64,000 nucleotides of DNA, taken from Limnomonas spitsbergensis (taxonomy: Eukaryota; Chlorophyta; Chlorophyceae; Chlamydomonadales). The stretch's first letter is position 1. Each line of letters opens with the position of its first letter. Location: positions 1,786,001 to 1,850,000 of the forward strand of contig JAYJMM010000090.1 of NCBI GenBank assembly GCA_037349105.1, in the 5' to 3' direction. Of the stretch, positions 52,101 to 60,528 are shown piece by piece. The notes under the pieces are model-generated. The model had not been told where the DNA came from, searched no databases, and saw nothing but the letters and a program-made list of their open reading frames with translations. A program made the position numbers and the translations under genes.

Positions 52101-55100
52101 TTGGGGCATTGGGGCGGTGGGGCATTGGGGCATTGGGGCATTGGGGCATTGGGGCATGGGGCATTGGGGCGGTGGGGCATTGGGGCATTGGGGCGGTGGG
52201 GCATTGGGGCATTGGGGCATTGGGGCATTGGGGCATTGGGGCATTGGGGCATGGGGCATTGGGGCGGTGGGGCATTGGGGCATTGGGGCATGGGGCATTG
52301 GGGCGGTGGGGCATTGGGGCATTGGGGCGGTGGGGCATTGGGGCATTGGGGCATTGGGGCATTGGGGCGGTGGGGCATTGGGGCATTGGGGCGGTGGGGC
52401 ATTGGGGCATTGGGGCATTGGGGCATGGGGCATTGGGGCATTGGGGCATGGGGCATTGGGGCGGTGGGGCATTGGGGCATTGGGGCGGTGGGGCATTGGG
52501 GCATTGGGGCGGTGGGGCATTGGGGCATTGGGGCGGTGGGGCATTGGGGCGGTGGGTCATTGGGGCATGGGGCATTGGGGCATTGGGGCGGTGGGGCATT
52601 GGGGCATTGGGGCGGTGGGGCATTGGGGCATTGGGGCATGGGGCATTGGGGCGGTGGGGCATTGGGGCATTGGGGCATGGGGCATTGGGGCGGTGGGGCA
52701 TTGGGGCATTGGGGCGGTGGGGCATTGGGGCGGTGGGGCATTGGGGCATTGGGGCGGTGGGGCATTGGGGCATTGGGGCATGGGGCATTGGGGCGGTGGG
52801 GCATTGGGGCATTGGGGCGGTGGGGCATTGGGGCATTGGGGCATTGGGGCATGGGGCATTGGGGCATTGGGGCGGTGGGGCATTGGGGCATTGGGGCGGT
52901 GGGGCATTGGGGCATTGGGGCATGGGGCATTGGGGCGGTGGGGCATTGGGGCATTGGGGCGGTGGGGCATTGGGGCATTGGGGCATGGGGCATTGGGGCG
53001 GTGGGGCATTGGGGCATTGGGGCGGTGGGGCATTGGGGCATTGGGGCATGGGGCATTGGGGCGGTGGGGCATTGGGGCATTGGGGCAGTGGGGCATTGGG
53101 GCATTGGGGCATTGGGGCATGGGGCATTGGGGCATTGGGGCGGTGGGGCATTGGGGCATTGGGGCGGTGGGGCATTGGGGCATTGGGGCATGGGGCATTG
53201 GGGCGGTGGGGCATTGGGGCATTGGGGCGGTGGGGCATTGGGGCATTGGGGCATGGGGCATTGGGGCATTGGGGCATTGGGGCATTGGGGCATTGGGGCA
53301 TTGGGGCATTGGGGCGGTGGGGCATTGGAGCATTGGGGCGGTGGGGCATTGGGGCATTGGGGCATGGGGCATTGGGGCATTGGGGCATTGGGGCATGGGG
53401 CATTGGGGCATTGGGGCATTGGGGCATTGGGGCATTGGGGCATTGGGGCATTGGGGCATTGGGGCATTGGGGCATTGGGGCGGTGGGGCATTGGGGCATT
53501 GGGGCGGTGGGGCATTGGGGCATTGGGGTGGTGGGGCATGGGGCATTGGGGCATTGGGGCATTGGGGCATTAAGGCATTGGGGCATTGGGGCGGTGGGGC
53601 ATTGGGGCATTGGGGCATTGGGGCATTGGGGCATTGGGACATTGGGGCATTGGGGCATTGGGGCATTGTATTGTTGCAGTATTTAAATACTCACCTGCTG
53701 AGGACAGCATCAAGACTTTAAACCCCTTAACCCTTAAACCCTAAACGGCATTTTCTTGCTGAGCACAAATTGAAGACCCTTAACCCTGTAATCTGTTAAC
53801 CTAACAAGACTCACCTTCTGACCAAAGTATCAAGACCCTTAACCCCAAACCTAAACCCCATAACCCTAGAAACTCTTAAACCTAAAACCCTTAACCCCAA
53901 ACCTAAACTATTGTACCCTAGAAACCCTCACCTGCTGAGCAAAGGATCAATATCCAAGGTGGCAGATCATCAACCGCTAACGCCCCCGACGCCGACGTCG
54001 CCGTTGCTGGTGCTGATGCTGATGCTTCCGAGGATGTGTCCCCGCCCCCCGAGTCCTGACGCTGGGCCTGTCGCTCCAGCCCACCACTCTGTTCCTGCCG
54101 CCCCGGCCCGCCAGGCATCATGTGAGCGCACAAGCCGCCGTCTTCCGAGTCTGCGCCCTGAAACGGGTAAGTAGAGTCTGGGGTTAAGGGTTAAGGGTTA
54201 AGGGTTAAGGGTTAAGGGTTGAGGTTTAAGGGTCAAGGGTCAAGGGTCAAGGGTCAAGGGTCAAGGGTCAAGGGTCAAGGGTCAAGGGTCAAGGGTCAAG
54301 GGTCAAGGGTCAAGGGTCAAGGGTCAAGGGTCAAGGGTCAAGGGTCAAGGGTCAAGGGTCAAGGGTCAAGGGTCAAGGGTCAAGGGTCAAGGGTCAAGGG
54401 TCAAGGGTCAAGGGTCAAGGGTCAAGGGTCAAAGGTCAAGGGTCAAAGGTCAAGGGTGAAGGGTGAAGGGTGAAGGGTGAAGGGTGAAGGGTGAAGGGTG
54501 AAGGGTGAAGGGTGAAGGGTGAAGGGTGAAGGGTGAAGGGTGAAGGGTGAAGGGTGAAGGGTGAAGGGTGAAGGGTGAAGGGTGAAGGGTGAAGGGTGAA
54601 GGGTGAAGGGTGAAGGGTGAAGGGTGAAGGGTGAAGGGTGAAGGGTGAAGGGTGAAGGGTGAAGGGTGAAGGGTGAAGGGTGAAGGGTGAAGGGTGAAGG
54701 GTGAAGGGTGAAGGGTGAAGGGTGAAGGGTGAAGGGTGAAGGGTTTATGGTTTATGGTTGCGGGTTACGGGTTACGGGTTACGGGTTACGGGTTACGGGT
54801 TACGGGTTAAGGGCTAAACAGTAGGTGTAGAATTAGGGGTAGGGGTGCCCGGCTGCTCCCTGTTCAGCTTCCTCAAATGACGGTATTGGCGCAACAACAC
54901 ACACAACTGAAACTGCTGAGAGCTCACCTGAGAGCTGCTGAGGGCACACCTGCAAACTATTAAGCCTCCCCAGATACCAGCACTGGCGCATTAAAAAAAA
55001 AAACCACCTTGTGTGAGCTGTGTTGCACAACAGCTACCCGCTTTGTCTCCTCATATAGCATTCAAACTTACACAAACTGAGAAACTGACCCACCTGTTGA

Positions 55101-56274
55101 AGGCTCTGAATCCTGACCGCTCCCTGGTTGCTTGGTAGTTCGTATTTATTTACCTCTCTACCCGCTTCGCCGCCTCGGATACCGGTGTATAAACAAGGGA
55201 ACCCGCCTGCTGAGGGCTCCGGAGCGTGACTGCTACCCGCTTTGCCTCCTCAAAAAACGTTCCAGGCACATCACGACAGGTCAGGTCAAAAAAAAGGTCA
55301 AAACAATCCTGAGGGCTCCGGAGCTGAAATACAAACCGTTAGCCTCTTCAAACGCCGGCACTATTGCATCAAAATACAAATAAATACCTACCAGTTGAGG
55401 GCTCTGGAGCATCGGCGGTGTCCGCAATAGACAAAAAGGATCTCAAGCAACCCTAGGGGAACCTGCCAGGGAACCTTCCAGGGTAAAACAGGGGGGGGGG
55501 CTGGGAGTGAAGACAAACCAATACCTACTTGTTGAGGGCTCCGGAGCAAGACTGCAAACCGTTGAGCCTCCTCAAAAGCCGGTACTGGTGCATGGGGAAA
55601 AGTAACCCACCAGCGGAGGGCTCCGGAGCATGACTGCTACGCGCTTGGATTCCTCAAAACCTGGTCCTGACACATTAAAACAAAAAACAAAACCCACCAG
55701 CGGAGGGCTCCGGTGCATGACTGCTACGCGCTTGAATTCCTCAAAACCTGGTCCTGACACATTAAAACAAAAAACAAAACCCACCAGCGGAGGGCTCCGG
55801 AGCATGACTGCTACGCGCTTGGCCTCCTCATACAGCGAGATGAACAGCATATTCCACGGAATCCACACCGCGTTAGTGGCCTGAGTCAAGCCAGAGGGGG
55901 GAAGGGGGAGGCAGTGGATGTTTAGGGTGTTGCTACTGTTGTTGTTGCTGTTGTTGCTTTTGCTGCTTTTGTTGCTGGTGTTTTTACAGGCAATCGACCA
56001 TTCTAGCTATGATGCTTTGCTGGCCCGAGAGAACAAGGCGTGGACCAATAGAGGCAAAGATAGAAAGAAAGAAACCTACGTGTCCATCAGGGCATGCATG
56101 GTTAAGGGCACAGTTCTGCTTGGAGCTGAAGCCACATCCGCACTGTTACCATTCAAGGCAAGACGGATGAACAACGTATTCCATGAGATCCACACCGCGT
56201 TGGTGGCATGAGTCAAGGCAGAGGGGGGGGGGGGGGGAGGCAGTTTTTGTTGTTGTCGTTGCTGCTGCTGCTGC

Positions 56275-56344
<70 letters not shown>

Positions 56345-59300
56345 CCTCCATGTAATCCACCAATCAATGCTAAATACATCCTATGATGCATGACCCCTCT
56401 GTCCCTCTTCCCCCTTCTCCCCCCTCATCCTTCCCCCTCATCAGCCCTCCCCCCTCCCCCCCTCCTCACCCAGTATCCCCTCATCAGCCCCAGCACACCG
56501 CGCTCCGCAACCAGAGACCTCACAGCCTCAAACGTCCCCCCGACCGCCGCAGCAGCAGCTCCCACTCCCGCACCTCCACTTGCGCCTTGCTGCGCCATGT
56601 ACACGCCCTGCACCTGCATCCGCTCCTTGACCACGTCGGCCGGCGTAAACACGACCCCGCTGACCATCTGCGCGACGGCGCCCACGGCCATGTCCCCACT
56701 CATGCCCATGCCTGCCGATGCTGCGGCAAGAACAACAAATAGATCGTGTGAGAGTGGGCTTTGTTTTTTTAATTCAGTTAAAACAAAGGTCGATACAGTA
56801 CTAAACAAAATATGTAATCATTTGAATTACGAAATCCTGTACCGTATATTTGAAGTACCGTATTTTGTGTAGAAGGCATCGGTTTGCAACAGCAGGTACC
56901 CATGGCAACATGATGTTGATTGTTAGTCTGGTCAGCAAAAACAGGCCGTGATGCCAAAACGTCGACCCTGTAAGGATGGACTTACATTTTTTCATTCAGT
57001 TACAACATACGGTATCGTTATTAAATACAATGTTAACATTTTGTGGTCCAGTATCAACTAAAATAAAACGGCTGTTTCCCGCTAGCTGCCCGCAGATACC
57101 TTGGAGCCTCCCTGAAAATAATGCACTATGGCGCCATCCTCGCACCGCGAAGGAGTTCCACCGGGCACGAGTGGAATTGGAGCAGGTGAGATGTCATGTG
57201 GCCATCCCTGAGACAAGTGGAATTGGACCCCTACTGTATGTTGTGCCTGCACTGCTTTAGAGTTGAGGCTTTTCACTTTGAGGCTTATTTATTGCCAGAA
57301 ATGCTGTACGGGGTTAGGGTTTGGGGTTTAGGGTTTGGGTTTTCGGGTTTAGGGTTTGGGGTTAAGGGTTTGGGGTTTAGGGTTTAGTGTTTTCGCTCGC
57401 TGTCCTACTGTATGCAGTGTCTGCAGTTTCTGTACTGCTGACCATATTAAGGGTTTATGGATCCATTTGTTGTCCTAGCTATTTAAGTGTTTGTACTGCT
57501 TTACGGGTTAAGGGTTTAGGGTCTTCCCTGCAGTCCTAGTGCATGTAGTGTCTGTACCACTTTACATGTGCATGTCCTATGCATCAAATGTGATGCTCTG
57601 CTGGAGTGTGGAATTTTAGGGTTCAGGGGTTGTAGTAACGAGATAAGGGTTCAAGTTTTGAGTTACCGGGTTCAGGGTTTAGAGTGTAGGGTGAAGGGGT
57701 CACCTGGGATCCCCATGTGTAATGATGTTTACAGGCCCTGGTTCTATTACGGCTATGGGGGGTCACTCTGTATTAGTGCTGCGACCTGGTAAGAGCGGAG
57801 TATTTTGACGTGACTTCATTTAAATGGCTTCGGGCATATCTCCATTCGGACTTGTCGCATTTCAGATTTCAAAAACAAAACGAACGCGAAGGCCACAGTC
57901 AAAACCAGTTTAGGACTCAAAGTTTGTAGGAACGAGAACGAGGTAAGGGTTCAGGTTTTGAGTTACGGGTTTCAGGATTTCCGGGGTGCAGGGTTAAAGT
58001 AAATCCTACGCTAGTTAAGATTTGTGTGCTCACCTGTTATCCTGATTGCTGAGGGTTAAGGGTTAAGGGTTGAGGGTTGAGGGTTAAGAGTTGAGGGTTA
58101 AGAGTTGAGGGTTAAGAGTTGAGGGCTCACCTGGGATTAGTGCCTTGCCGACTTCGTAGCCACCGAAATACGCCATATTGCCGGGGATACTGCCTGCCTG
58201 TACAGGCAGTACAAGCGTATTTAGCCCTGGAGTTAGGGAAAAGGGCTCAGTGGGCTAGGATATACTGCCCCTTTGTGAAGGCAGTCAGGCAGTACGGGTA
58301 TAGAAATAATCAAGAAAGATAACTGCACCCTGCAGGAGCGTGACGGTTAAAGAAACAATGCGGCACGGGCCAAGGCCGCGCCTGCGCCCTTACCATCATA
58401 ACAATGGCAAATAAGCTACGGCGGCTTGCGCAGTATGGGTTAAGGCAGGACAAACACATATACCTTTGGATTTAGGGTGGAGGGCTCAGGGTTCTTAGAG
58501 AAACTGCCGGCATGTATAGGCAGTACAAACACTCATTAATATATGGTTCAAACTGATCGAATCTAGGGTTTCATCCCTTCAAAACCCTGAAACCTAAACC
58601 CATTCCACCCTCCACGTGGCAACCTGCCTCTATTGACCCTAAACCCTCTAAATCACGAGCCATGTGGAAATATAAGGAATTGACAAAGCGTACCGCTGCC
58701 ACGGCAAAGCCGCGGTACAGTCCTCGAGGGCCGTCCTTCAGGATGACCTGTCAGGATCAGCAGAGATCACGGTTAGGGATCGCAATTTTCTTTTAGGACC
58801 ATTCAAACTAATTTCAGTTGGAAAGTAAGGAAAGTTCCATTCATGGTTGAGTAGATAAGTTGAGGCGTGGAGGGAAGCACTCATCATGGGAGAATCTGTT
58901 GAGGGGCTCCAGTTGAGGGCCATATGGTGCAGTTGAAGGGCTTAAATGAAGGACCATCAGGGTCAGTTGAGGGGGAAATCAAGGCATCTCCTCCCCGCCC
59001 CCTCATCTTCCTCCCTCCCCTCCCCCCATCTTCCTCCCTCCCCTCCCCCCATCGTCCTCCTTCCCCCCCCCACTCTTCCTCCCTCTCTTCCCCCCTCTCT
59101 ATCTTCCTCCCTCCCCTCCCCTCATCTTCCCCTCTCCCCTCCCCTCTCTATCTTCCCCCCTCCCATCCCCTCATCTCCCCCCTTCCCCCCCATCATCTTC
59201 CTCCCTACCCTCACCTCATATCCCATCCCTCCTTCCTGCCCCTCAACCCACCTGATACAAGGCATCAGCTGTTCCACGGTACTGCATGGCTCCTGATCCA

Positions 59301-60271
59301 GCATCCCTGACCTGCACTTGTAGCCTCGCCTTTACAGTGTCAAACGGGTCTGGAGGATGCAAGGTGCAAGGTGGAGGGTGGAGGGTGAAAGGTCGCAGGA
59401 TATTCAGTCAGGTTGATCTGGACTTGCATCCTTGTCTGCATAGAAATAAAGGGATCTGGACGGTGCAAGTTCAGGGTGGAGGAGGAGAGGAGGGTTTGGA
59501 GTATTGGATGGGGGTTGATCTGCACTTGTAGCCTCGCCTTTACAACGACAAAGGGATCTGGATGGTACAACGTTGAGGAGAGGGAAAGGTGAAGGGTGCA
59601 GGATATGGGTAGGGGTTTATTTTCATGTGTATACTTGCTTTTCCAATGTCAAATGGATCTGGATGTTGGAAGGTCTTGGGGTTGCGGGTTGGGGTTGGGT
59701 ATAGGGTTTAGGGATTTGGGGGTCTGGGGGTGTAGGGTGGGACAGGGTAAAGATGGTGATCTGGCAGTGGTTGGTGTGGTCTGTGTGGGTTTTCGTTTAG
59801 GTAGTTGAAGAGATATTGCATGCAATATGAAGTGGTAAGGGTGCTGAGGTGGTTGATGTGATTGAAGGAATGTTGAATGGGAAACGGAGTGGCGCAGGAG
59901 ATGGGATTTTTCTGTTTATTAAACAAGTTAAATTTTAGCTCGTGTCACAACCACAACTAAGGGTGCATCGTGCTGCATGGGACATGAGGTGATGAGGGAC
60001 TAGCCGCCATGTAACGTGCATGGACCATGCGCATGGAAGGCATTTGAACCTTGCTGTTGGACAAACGAATAGGCAGTGAGGTCTGCATGGCATTGAATAT
60101 GGCAATGATGGATTGGATGTTGTTGTTGTTGTTGATGGTGGTGTTGTTGGTACAGCGTGTACACTCACAGACACAGAACCGCGAGCAAATCCCGGCGACA
60201 GGTCCAGCGACAAGGGTGGTCCAGAGACCGTTTGATGGTGTGGATGTTTCATCATGGATGGATTCGGACAT
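40124..60271 (-). CDS. SLC25 mitochondrial carrier, ten joined exons, last exon not found
   Basis: Exons: 60271-60169, 59349-59252, 58747-58694, 58197-58131, 56720-56470, 55880-55785, 54157-53932, 44179-44118, 42270-42187, 40169-40124. Joined, they stay in frame for 362 residues. The three carrier repeats are clear: LVAGPVAGICSRF with YPFDTVKARLQVQ (about 35-47), MVSGVVFTPADVVKERMQVQ (about 126-145) and LAGILTHPADVVKTRLQ (about 303-319). Linkers such as YRGTADALYQ and DGPRGLYRGFAVAA, and later AVDLYRKEGPK-AFLRGASARL, fit the family. Exon 7 inserts about 75 Ser/Ala/Gly-rich residues before repeat 3, which is unusual. Family members exchange metabolites across the inner mitochondrial membrane; I cannot assign a substrate. 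About 20-40 C-terminal residues are missing. The gene is over 20 kb because of minisatellite introns. Confidence 0.95.
40421..40478 (+). mobile_element. Short LINE 3' end, plus orientation
   Basis: Ggcgcccacgcggtcgagcc, a T run, then gagcaggtcccagaggtgta and acgtcattgac. It lies inside carrier intron 9. Confidence 0.8.
40780..41550. repeat. AT-rich stretch with recurrent ggggtgcgcgg motifs
   Basis: Ggggtgcgcg or close variants occur near 40825, 40931, 41027 and 41472, with gcgcggac/gcgcgac near 40877, 40950, 41385 and 41415. They are usually next to attaaatta or ctattttgg. Two more lie at 43687 and 43730. Class unknown; within carrier introns. Confidence 0.5.
41728..41965 (-). repeat. Three copies of the 3' edge of carrier exon 9
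   Basis: Near 41745, 41840 and 41925 the plus strand repeats ctggcagtacaagcccacgg and cgacattcc with taaaccctcc. It is the complement of VAVDLYRKEG; the consensus acctttaaaccc marks the decayed donor side. Confidence 0.8.
42187..42270 (-). CDS. Carrier exon 9
   Basis: The acceptor is CCTTTAG and the donor GTACGG; 28 residues in phase 0. It encodes VMGRSAEDGSRPTARSVAVD and LYRKEGPK, ending in the conserved L-Y-R-K-E-G-P carrier loop. A 5'-edge copy (VMSHSAEDGCRQTEE) lies upstream at about 42575-42625. Confidence 0.92.
42285..42365 (+). repeat. Second copy of the dispersed repeat at 8130-8210
   Basis: Contains ggcgcagattagggaggcca, cccgttcggc and ggtgagctaccatgcagc. Confidence 0.5.
42365..42465 (+). 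repeat. 20-bp tandem repeat (ctggatggtgcatggcaaca), five copies
   Basis: Four perfect units and a partial fifth, in carrier intron 8. Confidence 0.96.
42785..42835 (+). repeat. (ATT)n microsatellite
   Basis: About nine att units followed by a degenerate tail. It lies in carrier intron 8. Confidence 0.9.
44118..44179 (-). CDS. Carrier exon 8 (repeat 3 PxD motif) with a GC donor
   Basis: The acceptor is GACTCAG. Entry is phase 1 and exit phase 0 if the donor is CAG|GCAAGT, a consensus GC-AG donor. It encodes AASLAGILTHPADVVKTRLQ. Degenerate 3'-edge copies occur downstream near 43970 and 43285 (plus strand gcctgcggccttgtcttggc). Confidence 0.93.
44190..44385 (+). repeat. (GGGGTG)n-rich tract beside the exon 8 acceptor
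   Basis: Gggggtgggggcagcggggt units end about 10 bp from the start of exon 8. On the transcribed strand it is (CACCCC)n and forms the pyrimidine tract in front of the acceptor. Confidence 0.95.
44440..45085 (+). repeat. 16-bp minisatellite (GGGAGCGAGGGAGCAT), about 40 units
   Basis: Units are agcatgggagcgaggg with a recurrent variant gcgaggcagcat. It is part of the same intron 7 repeat complex. Confidence 0.97.
45285..53668 (+). repeat. 8.4-kb G-rich minisatellite (GGGGCATT / GGGGCGGT octamers)
   Basis: The basic unit is 8 bp (ggggcatt), with variants ggggcggt, ggggtggt and the short form ggggcatg. Three units make 24 nt, so all reading frames remain open; frames of 350-1,430 codons on both strands are artefacts. 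Higher-order structure is visible. A marker with gcattaaggcattggggcgg, then tggggcgatgggg, recurs near 45548, 47180, 49920 and 51480. A ggtggtggagtggtgg block recurs in pairs 86-91 bp apart (47492, 48024, 48705, 50273, 51836). It fills carrier intron 7; the pre-mRNA strand is C-rich. Confidence 0.98.
53690..53835 (-). repeat. Three copies of the 3' edge of carrier exon 7 with donor
   Basis: Near 53693, 53755 and 53812 the plus strand repeats ctcacctgctgagcaaagta, tcaagaccctt. This is the complement of ILILCSAG plus the GT donor. The first copy touches the end of the giant minisatellite. Confidence 0.82.
53932..54157 (-). CDS. Carrier exon 7 (hydrophilic low-complexity insertion)
   Basis: The acceptor is CGTTTCAG and the donor GTGAGG; entry is phase 0 and exit phase 1, 75 residues. 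It encodes GADSEDGGLCAHMMPGGPGR, a Gln/Arg stretch, SGGGDTSSEASASAPATATS, then ALAVDDLPPWILILCSA. It matches no carrier repeat and sits where the matrix or intermembrane loop before repeat 3 would be. Frame agreement on both sides supports it, though it could be skipped in some transcripts. Confidence 0.78.
54182..54810 (+). repeat. Blocks of telomere-like heptamers: GGGTTAA, GGGTCAA, GGGTGAA, GGGTTAC
   Basis: About six GGGTTAA units (54182-54225) are followed by about 31 GGGTCAA (54226-54450), about 41 GGGTGAA (54452-54742), then about seven GGGTTAC (54757-54808). Each block is almost perfectly homogeneous and differs from its neighbour at one or two positions. It lies in carrier intron 6. 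Confidence 0.97.
54840..55780 (-). repeat. Seven to nine copies of the 3' edge of carrier exon 6 with donor
   Basis: Copies lie near 55693, 55605, 55521, 55387, 55297, 55200, 55086, 54920 and 54840. The first two are almost identical to the exon (87-88 bp period, EESKRVAVMLRSPPL and EEFKRVAVMHRSPPL). Divergence rises with distance from the exon. Most keep a GTGGGT or GTAGGT donor. Confidence 0.9.
55785..55880 (-). CDS. Carrier exon 6 (second helix of repeat 2)
   Basis: The acceptor is GACTCAG and the donor GTGGGT; 32 residues in phase 0. It encodes ATNAVWIPWNMLFISLYEEA then KRVAVMLRSPPL. The P-W-N-M-L-F-I-S-L-Y-E pattern is the carrier P-x-x-x-I-x-F-x-x-Y-E signature. The donor was placed by comparison with its tandem copies. 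A 5'-edge copy (ATNAVWISWNTLFIRL) lies at about 56155-56210. Confidence 0.92.
56225..56342 (+). repeat. Trinucleotide (TTG)n/(CAA)n repeat
   Basis: A poly-G run, then a GCT/GTT block, then about 20 uninterrupted tgt/gtt triplets. It lies in carrier intron 5, so the poly-Gln frame on the minus strand is not coding. Confidence 0.93.
56470..56720 (-). CDS. Carrier exon 5 (repeat 2, PxD motif)
   Basis: The acceptor is GCCGCAG and the donor GTGAGG; entry is phase 1 and exit phase 0, 84 residues. It encodes SGDMAVGAVAQMVSGVVF, TPADVVKERMQVQGVYMAQQ, a Gly/Ala-rich insert, then FEAVRSLVAERGVLGLMRGY and W. Both the PADVVKER motif and the E-R-G-V-L-G-L-M-R-G loop are canonical. Confidence 0.96.
57315..57390 (+). 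repeat. Telomere-like (GGGTTTA) tract
   Basis: Several ggggtttagggtttggg units lie within carrier intron 4. They are closer to the plant/algal TTTAGGG heptamer than the other tracts. Confidence 0.8.
57555..57605 (+). repeat. CIKCDALLEC dispersed repeat (copy 3 of 3)
   Basis: It encodes MHVLCIKCDALLECGILGF; compare 14475-14550 and 25900-25995. It lies in carrier intron 4. Confidence 0.55.
58131..58197 (-). CDS. Carrier exon 4 (second helix of repeat 1)
   Basis: The acceptor is TGTACAG and the donor GTGAGC; entry is phase 0 and exit phase 1. It encodes AGSIPGNMAYFGGYEVGKAL and IP, the P-x-x-x-x-Y-F-x-x-Y-E carrier signature. Edge copies lie upstream (about 58255-58290, 58495-58520) and downstream (about 58028-58055, 57695-57720). 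Confidence 0.92.
58694..58747 (-). CDS. Carrier exon 3
   Basis: The acceptor is TGACAG and the donor GTACGC; 18 residues in phase 0. It encodes VILKDGPRGLYRGFAVAA, the conserved E/D-G-x-x-G-L-Y-R-G loop after the first PxD motif. Confidence 0.93.
59252..59349 (-). CDS. Carrier exon 2 (PxD motif of repeat 1)
   Basis: The acceptor is CTCCAG and the donor GTGGGT; entry is phase 1 and exit phase 0. It encodes YPFDTVKARLQVQVRDAGSG then AMQYRGTADALYQ. The Tyr codon is completed across the junction. Confidence 0.94.
59390..59660 (-). repeat. Three upstream copies of the 5' edge of carrier exon 2
   Basis: At about 59420-59460 the minus strand encodes PDPFISMQTRMQVQ; at about 59518-59565 PDPFVVVKARLQVQI; a weaker one (ccagatccatttgacattgg) lies near 59640-59660. 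They align with the real DPFDTVKARLQVQV, are about 110 bp apart, and two keep the frame open through the motif. Confidence 0.85.
60169..60271 (-). CDS. Carrier exon 1 (start, first helix)
   Basis: ATG at 60271; donor GTGAGT; exit phase 1. It encodes MSESIHDETSTPSNG and LWTTLVAGPVAGICSRFCV, the opening helix of a Solcar repeat. The ATG is favoured because the helix begins within 20 residues, as in most carriers without a presequence. Confidence 0.88.
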
Positions 60272-60483
60272 GAAGTTTACGAGCTCACTTGGAATCAGGA
60301 AATGTAATGGATGGTCTGATTGCGCGTTGTGCGCATCCTAGCTGGCATGTGGTGTGGAAATGGGACGTGAGGGGGGCAGAAGTGTGGGGTTGCGCAGCTT
60401 CCAAAAGGTGGAAAAGGCTGCAGGTGGAAAAACTGAAAGGCGGCACCTATTCAGACACCACCGACCTTGCTCACCGATTTAAC
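60272..60483. promoter_or_regulatory. Shared intergenic region between the carrier and La genes
   Basis: The carrier start codon (60271, minus) and the La start codon (60484, plus) are 212 bp apart and divergent. The interval should hold both 5' UTRs and a bidirectional promoter. No TATA box or named element was identified. Confidence 0.5.
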
Positions 60484-60528
60484 ATGGTGCCGCTCGACGA
60501 CGTTCAGAAGGCGAAGCTGCTGAAGCAG
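60484..60528 (+). CDS. LA1: La exon 1
   Basis: Encodes MVPLDDVQKAKLLKQ; donor GTATGG; exit phase 0. It supplies the first helix of the La motif. Confidence 0.85.

Noticed and set aside
44153..53721. Open frames up to 1,426 codons (MPQCPNAP-type and GHWGIGAL-type)
   Set aside because: Octamer repeats give 24 nt periods with no stop in any frame. They lie in carrier intron 7.
56076..56363. Poly-Gln protein on the minus strand
   Set aside because: It is the CAA/CAG strand of an intronic trinucleotide repeat beside carrier exon 6.
56425..56469. Extension of carrier exon 5 past the GTGAGG donor
   Set aside because: The sequence beyond is Gly/Arg repeat from a C-rich tract, and the donor joins in frame to exon 6.
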